Shown: piece after piece, positions 26,919-34,160 of the stretch
Numbering within the stretch: the stretch's first letter is position 1
Layout: the number at the start of each line of letters is the position of its first letter
Assembly: GCA_024230435.1 (NCBI GenBank)
Contig: JAAERL010000645.1
Span: 1 to 57,108 of the forward strand
DNA length: 57,108 bases
Direction: 5' to 3'
Origin: Desulfobacteraceae bacterium
GTDB taxonomy: Bacteria; Desulfobacterota; Desulfobacteria; Desulfobacterales; Desulfosarcinaceae
Translations under genes and position numbers: made by a program
The notes under the pieces: generated by a model
Databases searched by the model: none
What the model was told of the DNA's origin: nothing
What the model saw: the letters and a program-made list of their open reading frames with translations, nothing else

Positions 26919-27302
26919 CTAATCATACTGTCCACGAGTTATCCGCTCAGAGTTGACAAATTTAATGATTTGTTGACGCTCCTGTTCCCGGAGATCAATA
27001 AATTCGCACCCCACATAGATGTATCTCGTGTTATCCGAAAATTTAATCCAGGAAATTTTCGATTGAATATCATTTAAAAATTTAAGTGAGGCAGCGCCGA
27101 TAATGCTCATTAACAATAATTGCTGACCAGCTTGTATTTTATCTTTTGAAATCGAAGCAACAGCCATATTCAGACCTCCGGCGCTAAGATTCATAATAGG
27201 AGCAGCTATATTTTCATTTTCGGACAATTTAAAATTGCCGAAAAAGCCGTCCTTGATTGTTAAAAGTAATCGGGGATATTTTCTTTTTTCATTTAAAGCC
27301 AT
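26919..27302 (-). CDS. PilZ domain protein
   Basis: This 127-aa protein is essentially one PilZ domain. It opens with NEKRKYPRLLL, an RxxxR-type motif (R6, R10) for cyclic-di-GMP, and has NLSAGGLNMAV at about 55-65 for the N/DxSxxG motif. The C-terminal strand IYVGCEFIDL matches the usual GxxF turn. It would act as a cytoplasmic cyclic-di-GMP receptor. AAAGGAATTAAAGA before the ATG gives a good ribosome site. It is 87 bases upstream of the PEP-binding gene on the same strand. The HD-GYP protein at 14856 and the PilZ fusion at 18208 are other parts of the same signalling network. Confidence 0.85.
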   Translation of the reverse strand: MALNEKRKYPRLLLTIKDGFFGNFKLSENENIAAPIMNLSAGGLNMAVASISKDKIQAGQQLLLMSIIGAASLKFLNDIQSKISWIKFSDNTRYIYVGCEFIDLREQERQQIIKFVNSERITRGQYD

Positions 27303-27533
27303 TCTTTAATTCCTTTTTGGAGAAAAAATAAACCTGACTTGCATCAGTATTTGAAAAAAATGAACACAATGCATAACCTTTTACAATATCCGGAACAGTT
27401 AGCTTCTTGTAGTCTCAAGCGCTTGAATCATAGGAGAAAAACTGTCATCTGATTAATCACAAAGAAGCGCATTTTGAATTAAGTTTGAAGAGTGTGACAA
27501 TAAACGGCTTTATAAAATGATGAGGCGAGAAAA

Positions 27534-27556
27534 CCCCAAGGTCTTTAGCTTTGGGG
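27534..27556 (-). mobile_element. Right-end hairpin of an IS200/IS605-type element
   Basis: CCCCAAGG and CTTTGGGG flank TCTTTAG, the recognition hairpin style of IS200/IS605 elements. On the minus strand it follows the TnpA fragment directly and is preceded by GATTCAT, which the relic at 9334 also has. Confidence 0.7.
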
Positions 27557-27853
27557 ATGAATCGTCTCTGTGCTATTATCCTGTGATTCAATATATTTGC
27601 TTTCAGTATCAATTGACGCTTTTCCAATCGAACAACAAAAATATCCATCACTCCAAATCGAATAACCGATATTTGAATATCCGGCATCGATTCTTAATTC
27701 CTGCTTTGTTTGCCCAGTAGGGTATTTGAATTGAATGGTAAACGGACTGTGGCAGGCAAGCACCGCTTTGCCTTGTTTCAACAATAATCGAGCTTTTCGG
27801 CAATTTGTAGGCATCAACGGTCTGCCTCTCATATTTTTAACACATGCACCCAA
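27545..27853 (-). pseudogene. IscB N-terminus joined to TnpA C-terminus (deletion relic)
   Basis: This 102-aa frame is a chimera. Residues 1-65 are the start of an IscB-type RNA-guided nuclease: the PLMP domain (GRPLMPTNCRKARLLLKQGK), a PFTIQF strand, and the RuvC-I motif with its catalytic Asp (RIDAGYSNIGYS). From residue 66 the chain is the end of IS200/IS605 TnpA (WSDGYFCCSIGKASIDT, KYIE), as in the relic at 9334. The bridge helix, HNH nuclease and RuvC-II/III of IscB and most of TnpA are gone, so a deletion fused the two genes near 27658. It cannot be active as nuclease or transposase, but dates the earlier presence of a complete IscB element. Confidence 0.75.
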
Positions 27854-28020
27854 TTCGATTTCCTTTTTGAATTTTGGCGGATACTCTCAAGTTCCGCCCT
27901 GTCTTTACAAGACAGTGATCCACTTCGCCAACGTTACAAAGGGTTTTTGCCGGCAACACTTACTCTTGCCCTCAGGTATGTTTAATCACCGGCCTCAGTG
28001 CCTGGAACATGTGGAGTATT
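27854..28020 (-). ncRNA. Remnant of the IscB omega RNA
   Basis: IscB guide RNAs are encoded directly upstream of iscB. Here, on the minus strand just before the IscB fragment, two perfect stems lie side by side: CTGTCTT-GTA-AAGACAG (27899-27915) and GGCGG / CCGCC enclosing AACTTGAGAGTAT (27876-27898). Further upstream are GGCACTGAGGCCGGTGATT and TTGCCGGCAA. The arrangement and position fit the 3-prime part of an omega RNA. The guide-bearing 5-prime side toward the element end is interrupted by palindromic repeat A1. Assignment rests on position and structure, not on a covariance search. Confidence 0.55.
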
Positions 28021-28061
28021 CCAGGGTGACTATATATTCCAGCGTAACGTAGCTCTCAAAG

Positions 28062-28240
28062 AGCTTAGGCGATTTCTGTTAATATACCATCTTGTATGTT
28101 TTTTTTCCCGTCTTGTGCGTTATGCCAAAGGTGCGAATACTTTAAGTATGCAAACTGATCAGCAAAACTTTGGCGCGCCTTGAATACGAAAAAAAATTCT
28201 GCTCAATCTGGTATATTCTTTTCCGCCAATCGCCTTAGGC
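28062..28240 (+). repeat. Palindromic repeat, family A (copy A1)
   Basis: A full-length copy: left end CTTAGGCGATTTCTGTTAA, centre with TATGCCAAAG and CTTTGGCGCG, right end CCAATCGCCTTAG. The ends are inverted copies of each other, as in ERIC-type repeats. It sits between the element left-end hairpin (28273) and the omega RNA remnant, so it appears to have entered the IscB element. Confidence 0.8.
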
Positions 28241-28272
28241 TAATCAACCGGGCTTAAGAGTTGCCTCTCAAG

Positions 28273-28295
28273 CCCCTCGGTCTTTAGCCGAGGGG
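28273..28295 (-). mobile_element. Left-end hairpin of the IscB/IS605-type element
   Basis: CCCCTCGG and CCGAGGGG form a perfect 8-bp stem around TCTTTAG, followed by TTGTTGAC. The same end in imperfect form is at 9629-9663. With the hairpin at 27534 it bounds a relic of about 770 bases. Confidence 0.75.
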
Positions 28296-28389
28296 TTGTT
28301 GACAAGCTACCACCGGTCTGATTTGTAATCATTTTGTGCTAAAAGCGTTATTGTGTCAACATTTACAGACTTTTTTCGCACTTGCACTA

Positions 28390-28441
28390 AGGGGCGTGCA
28401 AGATGCGAATATATCACTGTTACTTGTCCTTGAATTCGTTT
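28390..28441. repeat. Truncated palindromic repeat, family B (copy B3)
   Basis: TAAGGGGCGTG-AAGATGCG and ACTTGTCCTTGAATTCGTTT match the left part of copy B2 (42118-42170). It stops exactly where the miniature element at 28442 begins, suggesting interruption by that element. Confidence 0.5.
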
Positions 28442-28597
28442 GGCTAATGTTGGATTCCGGGGCTTTATTGCTTTGAGAGCGATAACTAAATGAATTTATA
28501 TATAATATAGTTCAAGAATAGAAACTACGCCCTTGGTTAAAAACAATTAGTTATCTTGCATGACGAATTTACAAGATCCTGAAACACAACATGAGCC
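28442..28597. mobile_element. Miniature inverted-repeat element related to the IS1595 relics
   Basis: The left end GGCTAATGTTGGATTCCGGG and the right end, read inverted as GGCTCATGTTG then GTTTCAGGATCTT, resemble each other and also the ends of both IS1595-type relics (1147 and 51010). The 156-bp interior has no gene. This is what a non-autonomous derivative of that IS would look like. A lone right-end copy is at 55225-55257. Confidence 0.5.
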
Positions 28598-28601
28598 TTT
28601 C

Positions 28602-30476
28602 TTAAAACGTCCCCAAAATTTTTAGAAAATCAGTTGCCTGGCTGATTTCATCAAGAAAATGTTCAGCCTCTTTGGCGCAGATATCCGTTTCAAGGTCTGC
28701 ATAAAACATGTATTGCCACGGTTTACCATGGATGGGGCGCGATTCGAGCTTGACCATGTTTACCTGATGCTTTGCAATGATTTTCATAATTTCAAATAAT
28801 GCGCCCGCTTCATTCGGAGTTGAAAAGACAATGGAGGATTTATTTTTGAGGGCGTCTTTGTTTGATTTGCGGCCTATTATGACAAATCTCGTGTAATTGC
28901 GCGGGTTTGTTTCAATGCCCTTTGCCACGATTTCCAGGTTATGAATGTCTGCGGCTTCACGGCTTGCAATGGCCGCATCGCCGGGCTGTCCGTTTTCAAT
29001 AATTTTTTTGACCGCATTCGTTGTATTATTTACAGCAATTGTTTCCCAATTTGGATAACGGTCTATAAACTGGCGGCATTGCTGGATGGCCGGATGGGCC
29101 GATAATACTCTGCGGATATCTTCAATTCTGGCGCCGGCAGCAGCAACCAGATTATGAATAATTCGTACATAAAGCTCACCGGTAATTTTTAAATCATAAT
29201 CCAGCAATAAGTCATAGTTTTCATGGATACTGCCCGTAAGAGTATTTTCCAGTGGAATGATGCCATAGGCGGCCTGTTTTTGTGAAACAGCGTCAAAAAT
29301 AGCCCTGAATGATGGTTGGGGCAGTGTTTCGATGTCTGTTCCGAAATATTGACAGCATGCGATATGGCTGAAGCTTCCGGGTTCGCCAAAATATGCGGCA
29401 ACAGCGCTATGGCCGTTTTCACTGGTCAATTCGGCCTGTTGAACGGATGCGGAAAGATAGTCAAAATCAAGTTGTTTGCCTACGACAGGAGAAATAACGT
29501 AAATATCTCTGGCCAACTGGCCGAATTGTTCGGGATACAGGCTTTGGGGCCCATCTGATAAGGCATTTGCCGGATCATGATGCACTTCGATCATCAGGCC
29601 GTCAGCTCCTGCGGCAACAGCGGCTCTTGCCATGGGAGCTACTTTTTCACGAATACCGGTGGCATGGCTCGGGTCTACGACCACGGGCAGGTGGGTGAGG
29701 TTTTTGAGAACAGGGATAGCGGACAAATCCAGGGTGTTGCGCGTATACGGCTCATAGGTTCGAATGCCTCGTTCGCAAAGAACAACATGATCATTACCTT
29801 CAGCGAGTATATATTCGGCAGACATCAGCCATTCCTCGATCGTTGATGCCAAACCACGTTTCAAAAGAACCGGTTTTCCCATACGGCCTACGCATTTGAG
29901 AAGTTCGAAATTTTGCATATTGCGTGCACCAACCTGGACCATATCCACATATTTGAGCATAAGATCCGCCTGAGCCGGAGATGTGATTTCCGTTACAACC
30001 GGCATTCCGGTTTCCTGGCGAACCTGGGCAAGAATTTTTAATCCCTCTTCTTCAAGCCCTTGAAAAGAGTAGGGTGACGTTCGCGGTTTGAAAGCTCCGC
30101 CGCGGAAAAGGGTTGCGCCATAACGTTTGGCTTCATGAGCAATCGTCAAAGCCTGTTCGGCGCTTTCTATGGCGCACGGCCCGGCAATCAGGACCAGACG
30201 CTGTCCGCCTATAGTAACAGGGCCTGCCTTAACCCTTGAATTTTCCGGATGCCATTGCCGGCTTACCAATTTAAACTTGCTTTTAATGGGGATGATTTCC
30301 GCTACTCCATCGAGTGCTTTAAGCGTATCGGGGTCAAGATCCTCTCGACCTAACGCGCCGATCACATTTTGTCCCGCCGAGTGCAGCTCCCGGACAATAC
30401 AGCCCATTTTGAACAATTGGGCGCGAATGCGTTTTTTTGTCTCTTCTCCAGCCTCATTTTTTAATACAAGTATCAT
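28602..30476 (-). CDS. Fused DAHP synthase / prephenate dehydratase
   Basis: This 624-aa bifunctional enzyme joins the first step of the shikimate pathway to the phenylalanine-specific step. From the N-terminus it has a ferredoxin-like DAHP synthase domain (about 1-62), a type I beta (AroF/KDO8P-like) DAHP synthase ([10 protein letters not shown] near 75-84, [24 protein letters not shown]), a prephenate dehydratase (from about 360: [21 protein letters not shown]), and an ACT domain (about 540-620, ESRP motif in [10 protein letters not shown]) for Phe feedback. The start is ATG 30476; the longer TTG frame would put the AAAGGA ribosome site inside the gene. The leader upstream encodes a Phe-rich peptide and terminator, so expression should respond to phenylalanine. 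Confidence 0.9.
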   Translation of the reverse strand: MILVLKNEAGEETKKRIRAQLFKMGCIVRELHSAGQNVIGALGREDLDPDTLKALDGVAEIIPIKSKFKLVSRQWHPENSRVKAGPVTIGGQRLVLIAGPCAIESAEQALTIAHEAKRYGATLFRGGAFKPRTSPYSFQGLEEEGLKILAQVRQETGMPVVTEITSPAQADLMLKYVDMVQVGARNMQNFELLKCVGRMGKPVLLKRGLASTIEEWLMSAEYILAEGNDHVVLCERGIRTYEPYTRNTLDLSAIPVLKNLTHLPVVVDPSHATGIREKVAPMARAAVAAGADGLMIEVHHDPANALSDGPQSLYPEQFGQLARDIYVISPVVGKQLDFDYLSASVQQAELTSENGHSAVAAYFGEPGSFSHIACCQYFGTDIETLPQPSFRAIFDAVSQKQAAYGIIPLENTLTGSIHENYDLLLDYDLKITGELYVRIIHNLVAAAGARIEDIRRVLSAHPAIQQCRQFIDRYPNWETIAVNNTTNAVKKIIENGQPGDAAIASREAADIHNLEIVAKGIETNPRNYTRFVIIGRKSNKDALKNKSSIVFSTPNEAGALFEIMKIIAKHQVNMVKLESRPIHGKPWQYMFYADLETDICAKEAEHFLDEISQATDFLKILGTF

Positions 30477-30496
30477 GCGGGTTCCTTTCAAAAAAA

Positions 30497-30530
30497 AAGC
30501 CTCCTGAAGGGGGATCCCCTCAGGAGGCTT
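30497..30530 (-). terminator. Attenuator terminator just before the DAHP synthase/PDT gene
   Basis: AAGCCTCCTGA and TCAGGAGGCTT form an 11-bp stem, extended by GGGGATCCCC in the centre, followed on the minus strand by nine T. It ends about a dozen bases before the AAAGGA ribosome site and 21 bases before the ATG, so it can stop transcription before the gene. Confidence 0.85.
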
Positions 30531-30539
30531 AAAATAAAT

Positions 30540-30572
30540 AACCCCGGGGGAGGCTGATCTCCACCCGGGGTT
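30540..30572 (-). promoter_or_regulatory. Second leader hairpin (pause or competing structure)
   Basis: AACCCCGGG and CCCGGGGTT form a 9-bp stem with an inner GGAG/CTCC pairing. It lies between the leader peptide stop and the terminator, where attenuators have pause or antiterminator segments. It shares GCCTCC with the terminator arm, so alternative pairing is possible. Confidence 0.6.
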
Positions 30573-30591
30573 TTAGTTACTGCAATTGCCG

Positions 30592-30675
30592 CTACACCAC
30601 CGGATGGACGCTTCTAAAGCTAAAAAAGAAGCATCCAAAAAAAGTACTGAAAAATGAAAACTGGTTAAGCGGCAT
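30592..30675 (-). CDS. Phe-rich leader peptide (pheA-type attenuator)
   Basis: A 27-aa open frame, ATG at 30673-30675 to TAG at 30592-30594, reads MPLNQFSFFSTFFGCFFFSF then RSVHPVV. Nine of 27 residues are Phe, including FFF and two FF pairs. It is followed by two hairpins, the last a T-tailed terminator, then the prephenate dehydratase fusion gene. This is the standard architecture of ribosome-mediated attenuation: when Phe-tRNA is scarce the ribosome stalls on the Phe codons and the terminator does not form. The leader peptide itself has no further role. No other reading of this stretch explains the Phe bias. Confidence 0.9.
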   Translation of the reverse strand: MPLNQFSFFSTFFGCFFFSFRSVHPVV

Positions 30676-30715
30676 GTTTATAATTCCTGTCTTTTTCTGT
30701 AAAAAGCCTACTACA

Positions 30716-30734
30716 GCGGTTTTCAGAATGTCAA
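30716..30734 (-). promoter_or_regulatory. Candidate promoter of the Phe leader
   Basis: On the minus strand TTGACA (30734-30729) is a perfect -35 box about 55 bases ahead of the leader ATG. The -10 region that should follow (around GTAGTAGG) is poor, so the call is tentative. Confidence 0.35.
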
Positions 30735-30946
30735 GATTTAATATTTTCCAGCGAGAATCCCCGGTAATTTATTGCCGGGAGCAGTCACAAAAGTATGATT
30801 TTACGATGCTGCGAATTTAGAAATTCTGTCAATATTCTTGTTCGCATGATATAAATACGCTCGAGTTGAAAAACGGAATTTAAAACCTTTTATCAATGGA
30901 ATGGAGTTTACGTTCATACCGCAGAATTTTAAGAGGATTAATCATT

Positions 30947-31429
30947 ATGGCACGCCGCACTTTTTATGAAGTTGCTATGGTTTTACTGGTATCTGTTTTG
31001 TTGTCCTTTAGTGCCTACCTGATACGGCCCGATGCATTACCGCTGATCTCGTCCGGGCAAGAAAAGCCCGTGGAAGAGGAGCTTGACGGTATTGCCATAA
31101 TATCATTTAAAAAAGCACGGGAGATGCATCAGCAAAAACAGGCTGTTTTTATCGATGCCAGGACGTTGGATTCGTATGAGAAAGGGCATATTGAAGGCTC
31201 CATAAATTTGGTTCCCGGCGAATTTGAAGAATGGTCCGAACAAATCATTGAGAAATTTCAGTTGGATCAGACGTTCATTACCTATTGTGACGGTCCCAAA
31301 TGCCCCTTGGCCCGGGATTTGGCTGAAAAGCTCACCTGGTTAGGGTTTGAGCTGGTTTTTTATATTAGCGATGGCTGGGCGAAATGGGAAAAGGCGAAGC
31401 TGCCAACAACTACGGGCGGTTCCGAATAA
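30947..31429 (+). CDS. Membrane-anchored rhodanese-like protein
   Basis: This 160-aa protein has one N-terminal membrane segment (about 8-27, VAMVLLVSVLLSFSAYLI) and a rhodanese domain (about 52-155) facing the periplasm by inference. The active-site Cys is in TYCDGPKCPLARDLAEKL; the loop CDGPKC, with a second Cys five residues later, differs from the classical CRxGx(R/T) loop. VFIDARTLDSYEKGHIEGS is the typical rhodanese entry. It probably handles sulfane sulfur, plausible in a sulfur-metabolising anaerobe. ATG 30947 is preferred to 30896 because AAGAGGA lies ten bases ahead and it starts directly at the membrane anchor. bioA follows by 37 bases. Confidence 0.8.
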   Translation: MARRTFYEVAMVLLVSVLLSFSAYLIRPDALPLISSGQEKPVEEELDGIAIISFKKAREMHQQKQAVFIDARTLDSYEKGHIEGSINLVPGEFEEWSEQIIEKFQLDQTFITYCDGPKCPLARDLAEKLTWLGFELVFYISDGWAKWEKAKLPTTTGGSE

Positions 31430-31466
31430 TCAGAGCCTTGGAAGCTGTAAATTACTCAATCTTAAG

Positions 31467-32756
31467 ATGACAACACTGACCATAGAGCAAATGCTCCACA
31501 TTGACCGGGAGAATATATGGCATCCTTATTCTTCATTGCCCGCTGCTTACCCGGCTTACCCGGTAGCCGCGGCTAAGGGCGTAAGGCTTACACTCGCAGA
31601 CGGACGCGAATTGATTGACGGAATGTCCTCCTGGTGGTGCGCACTGCATGGCTATAATCATCCCCGCTTAAACGCAGCCATAGAGTCACAGCTAAAAAAA
31701 ATGTCTCACGTCATGTTTGGCGGTTTAACTCATGAACCGGCGGTAAAACTTACCAAACTGCTCATTGACATTACACCGGATAATATAACCAAGGTTTTTT
31801 TCGCAGATTCAGGTTCTGTAGCGATAGAAGTTGCTATCAAGATGGCCCTTCAATATTGGTATTGCTCAAAAAACAAACAAAAAACCCGGTTACTTACGGT
31901 AAGGTCCGGGTATCACGGCGATACTCTGGCCGCCATGTCGGTGTGTGACCCGGTAACTGGTATGCATCACTTATTCAGCGGCGTAACACCGGAGCAGTTT
32001 TTCGCCGAGGCTCCTGCTTGCAGGTTTGCGGATACTTGGAACGAAAGCTATATCACAGATTTTAAGTCCCTTGTTGAAAAACATCACAAACAAATCGCAG
32101 CAGTTATCTTGGAACCTATCGTCCAAGGCGCCGGGGGAATGCGTTTTTATTCACCGGACTATTTACGCAGGGTCCGGCAGTTATGCGATCAATATGATAT
32201 ATTATTGATTTTGGACGAAATTGCCACAGGTTTTGGACGAACCGGCAAATTACTTGGCTGTTACCATGCCGGAATCAGACCCGATATTATGTGTCTGGGC
32301 AAATCATTGACCGGCGGTTATATGACTTTGGCGGCTACCTTGTGCAGTGAAAAAATCAGCAGCCGGATAAGCAAAGGCGAGGCAGGCGTTTTTATGCACG
32401 GGCCTACATTTATGGCTAATCCGTTAGCCTGTGCCGTCTCGATAGCCAGTATCGAACTTTTGTTGTCATCTTGTTGGCAATCACGGGTCGCGTCCATTGA
32501 ATCTCAACTTGCTGAAGAACTCAGCCCCTGCAAATTGATGGAACATGTAGAAGATGTGCGTGCACTGGGCGCTATTGGCGTCGTTGAGCTCAAACAAGGT
32601 GTGGATATGGCAACCATTCAGCCAAAATTTGTCAGCCGTGGCGTATGGGTGCGCCCTTTTGGTAAATTGATTTATCTCATGCCGCCGTTTATCATTGAGC
32701 CGAATGATTTGCGTAAATTAACAGCAGCGGTGGTGGACATCGCAGGTGAACTTTAG
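31467..32756 (+). CDS. bioA: Adenosylmethionine-8-amino-7-oxononanoate aminotransferase
   Basis: This 429-aa PLP enzyme transfers the amino group of S-adenosylmethionine to 7-keto-8-aminopelargonate in biotin synthesis. Family marks are IWHPYSS near 16-22, DGMSSWWCALHGYNHP, LDEIATGFGRTGK, and the PLP lysine in CLGKSLTGGYM. The longest frame starts at 31347 inside the rhodanese gene; ATG 31467 gives the usual N-terminus (MTTLTIEQMLHIDRENIWHP). No other bio gene is next to it, so it may be read with the rhodanese. The biotin pathway supports carboxylases not seen here. A palindromic repeat (A2) lies between its stop and the convergent acsE. Confidence 0.92.
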   Translation: MTTLTIEQMLHIDRENIWHPYSSLPAAYPAYPVAAAKGVRLTLADGRELIDGMSSWWCALHGYNHPRLNAAIESQLKKMSHVMFGGLTHEPAVKLTKLLIDITPDNITKVFFADSGSVAIEVAIKMALQYWYCSKNKQKTRLLTVRSGYHGDTLAAMSVCDPVTGMHHLFSGVTPEQFFAEAPACRFADTWNESYITDFKSLVEKHHKQIAAVILEPIVQGAGGMRFYSPDYLRRVRQLCDQYDILLILDEIATGFGRTGKLLGCYHAGIRPDIMCLGKSLTGGYMTLAATLCSEKISSRISKGEAGVFMHGPTFMANPLACAVSIASIELLLSSCWQSRVASIESQLAEELSPCKLMEHVEDVRALGAIGVVELKQGVDMATIQPKFVSRGVWVRPFGKLIYLMPPFIIEPNDLRKLTAAVVDIAGEL

Positions 32757-32779
32757 GTGCTTGCAGCCTCTCCCAAATC

Positions 32780-32944
32780 ATTAGGCGATTTCTGTTAAAG
32801 AATATACCATCTTGTATGTCTTTTTTCCCGTCTTCTGCGTTATGCCAAAGCCCGAATACGTAAAGTATGCAAACTTTGGCACGCCTTGAATACGAAAAAA
32901 AATTCTGCTCAATCTGGTATATTCTTTTCCGGCAATCGCCTAAG
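32780..32944 (+). repeat. Palindromic repeat, family A (copy A2, most complete)
   Basis: Ends ATTAGGCGATTTCTGTTAAAG and GGCAATCGCCTAAG are inverted copies. Nested inside are AATATACCAT with TGGTATATTC and TATGCCAAAG with CTTTGGCACG. The 165-bp unit could fold into one long imperfect hairpin. It separates the convergent genes bioA and acsE and may end transcripts from both. Confidence 0.85.
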
Positions 32945-32956
32945 GAAAATAAAAGA

Positions 32957-33853
32957 TTACAGTTTCAGCCAAGAATCTGAATAGAGCGTTTTACCCATAA
33001 TAACATTAAAGGTTTTTGCATAATCCTGCATCTCTTTTGACAATGATCCAATATCCGGGGTGTTGCCATCCATCATACCGTAAATCAGGTCAGTGATATC
33101 CTTACGCTGCCCTTTTGCAATTGCGATTAGCTGATCATCGCGCGGATCAGCGATCACTGATGCCATGCCGCATTTTTCCAATATTACCATATAAGTCTGG
33201 TTTAGGATTGGGCGCAGATGTTCAGGCGGGCCGTTAGAGATGTTGGACAATCCGCAAGTGCTGCGTGCGCCGGGGCACATATCGGGGATCATTTGTTGGA
33301 ATTCCATCAGACTCATAAGCTGAGGTTGCTGGATATTTACAGGGGTCACAATGCCGTCTATCCAGATTTTTTCGTTGGGGATACCTGCTTCGTTAGCAAA
33401 ATAAAGCAGCTCAACGCACAATGCGGCACGTTCGTTTTCATCGCGGGGTAAACCTTCCGGCCCCCACATCAAAGCGATGAAATCCGCGTTGTATTCGGCA
33501 ACCATGGGCACCATGCGCTCATATCTTTCCGGCCGGACCATGATGGAGTTGACGATATGCGGTGCGCCGCTGGGAACTTGCTTTATGACTTTCAAGGAAG
33601 CTTCAATAGCATCAATGTTGGAGGTGTCAAGGGCAAGGGGAATATCCGGCACAACATCCTGAACAATTTGTACAACCCATGGCATGAGTTCGTGACCCTC
33701 TTTTTTGGCGGGGCCCAGGTTAATATCAATATAATCCATGCCCTTTTCTTTTTGAAACAGGGCTTCTTCCTGGATCGGTTTTGAATCGCGCTCCTTGAAC
33801 GCTTTACCGATTTTTTTAGAAATTACATTTAGACTTTCGCCGATAAGTAGCAT
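32957..33853 (-). CDS. acsE: Methyltetrahydrofolate:corrinoid methyltransferase
   Basis: This 298-aa TIM-barrel protein of the pterin-binding (dihydropteroate synthase-like) family moves the methyl group between tetrahydrofolate and the corrinoid iron-sulfur protein. Marks are MLLIGESLNVI at the N-terminus, DYIDINLGPA near 40-49, LALDTSN near 73-79 and STCGLSNISNGP near 198-209. Length fits AcsE (about 262-300). It is last in the acs operon, 307 bases behind acsC with a hairpin and palindromic repeat A3 between, so its expression level may differ. GGGAGG precedes the ATG. In a complete oxidiser it would run in the direction of acetyl-CoA breakdown; direction is inference. Confidence 0.93.
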   Translation of the reverse strand: MLLIGESLNVISKKIGKAFKERDSKPIQEEALFQKEKGMDYIDINLGPAKKEGHELMPWVVQIVQDVVPDIPLALDTSNIDAIEASLKVIKQVPSGAPHIVNSIMVRPERYERMVPMVAEYNADFIALMWGPEGLPRDENERAALCVELLYFANEAGIPNEKIWIDGIVTPVNIQQPQLMSLMEFQQMIPDMCPGARSTCGLSNISNGPPEHLRPILNQTYMVILEKCGMASVIADPRDDQLIAIAKGQRKDITDLIYGMMDGNTPDIGSLSKEMQDYAKTFNVIMGKTLYSDSWLKL

Positions 33854-33891
33854 GCGACCTCCCTTGCAATAATGCGTTGTTTAGACTGATT

Positions 33892-33940
33892 AGTGCCCAT
33901 CCGTTAAATGGCCAATTTGCCTGCTTCGCGGATGGGCACT
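33892..33940 (-). promoter_or_regulatory. Stem-loop in the acsC-acsE gap
   Basis: AGTGCCCATCCG and CGGATGGGCACT are perfect 12-bp inverted copies with a 25-base loop. It lies about 40-90 bases upstream of the acsE start, within the operon. It could be an RNA processing or stability element, or an internal partial terminator, though no T run is present. Confidence 0.5.
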
Positions 33941-34075
33941 GATTAAGAGCCGGATCGTGCGGTCGTACTCACCGGCTTTGTTTCAATTTCTCTTTCGTTA
34001 TTACGAATCTAAATTGCGCGTTTAGCCTTTTTTAGAGTAAAGCTCTAATAATTATCCGGCGCAGCAAGACGCGTT

Positions 34076-34155
34076 TAAGACGATTTGCAGTCAAAAAAAT
34101 ATACCATCTATCTTGATAGCATCAATTTTGTTTATCTTTTTTTCCGCCAATCGAT
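34076..34155 (+). repeat. Internally deleted palindromic repeat, family A (copy A3)
   Basis: The left part (AAGACGATTT then AATATACCATCT) and right part (TTTTTTTCCGCCAATCG) of family A are joined with about 85 bases missing. It lies five bases past the acsC stop codon. Confidence 0.55.
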
Positions 34156-34160
34156 TGAAC

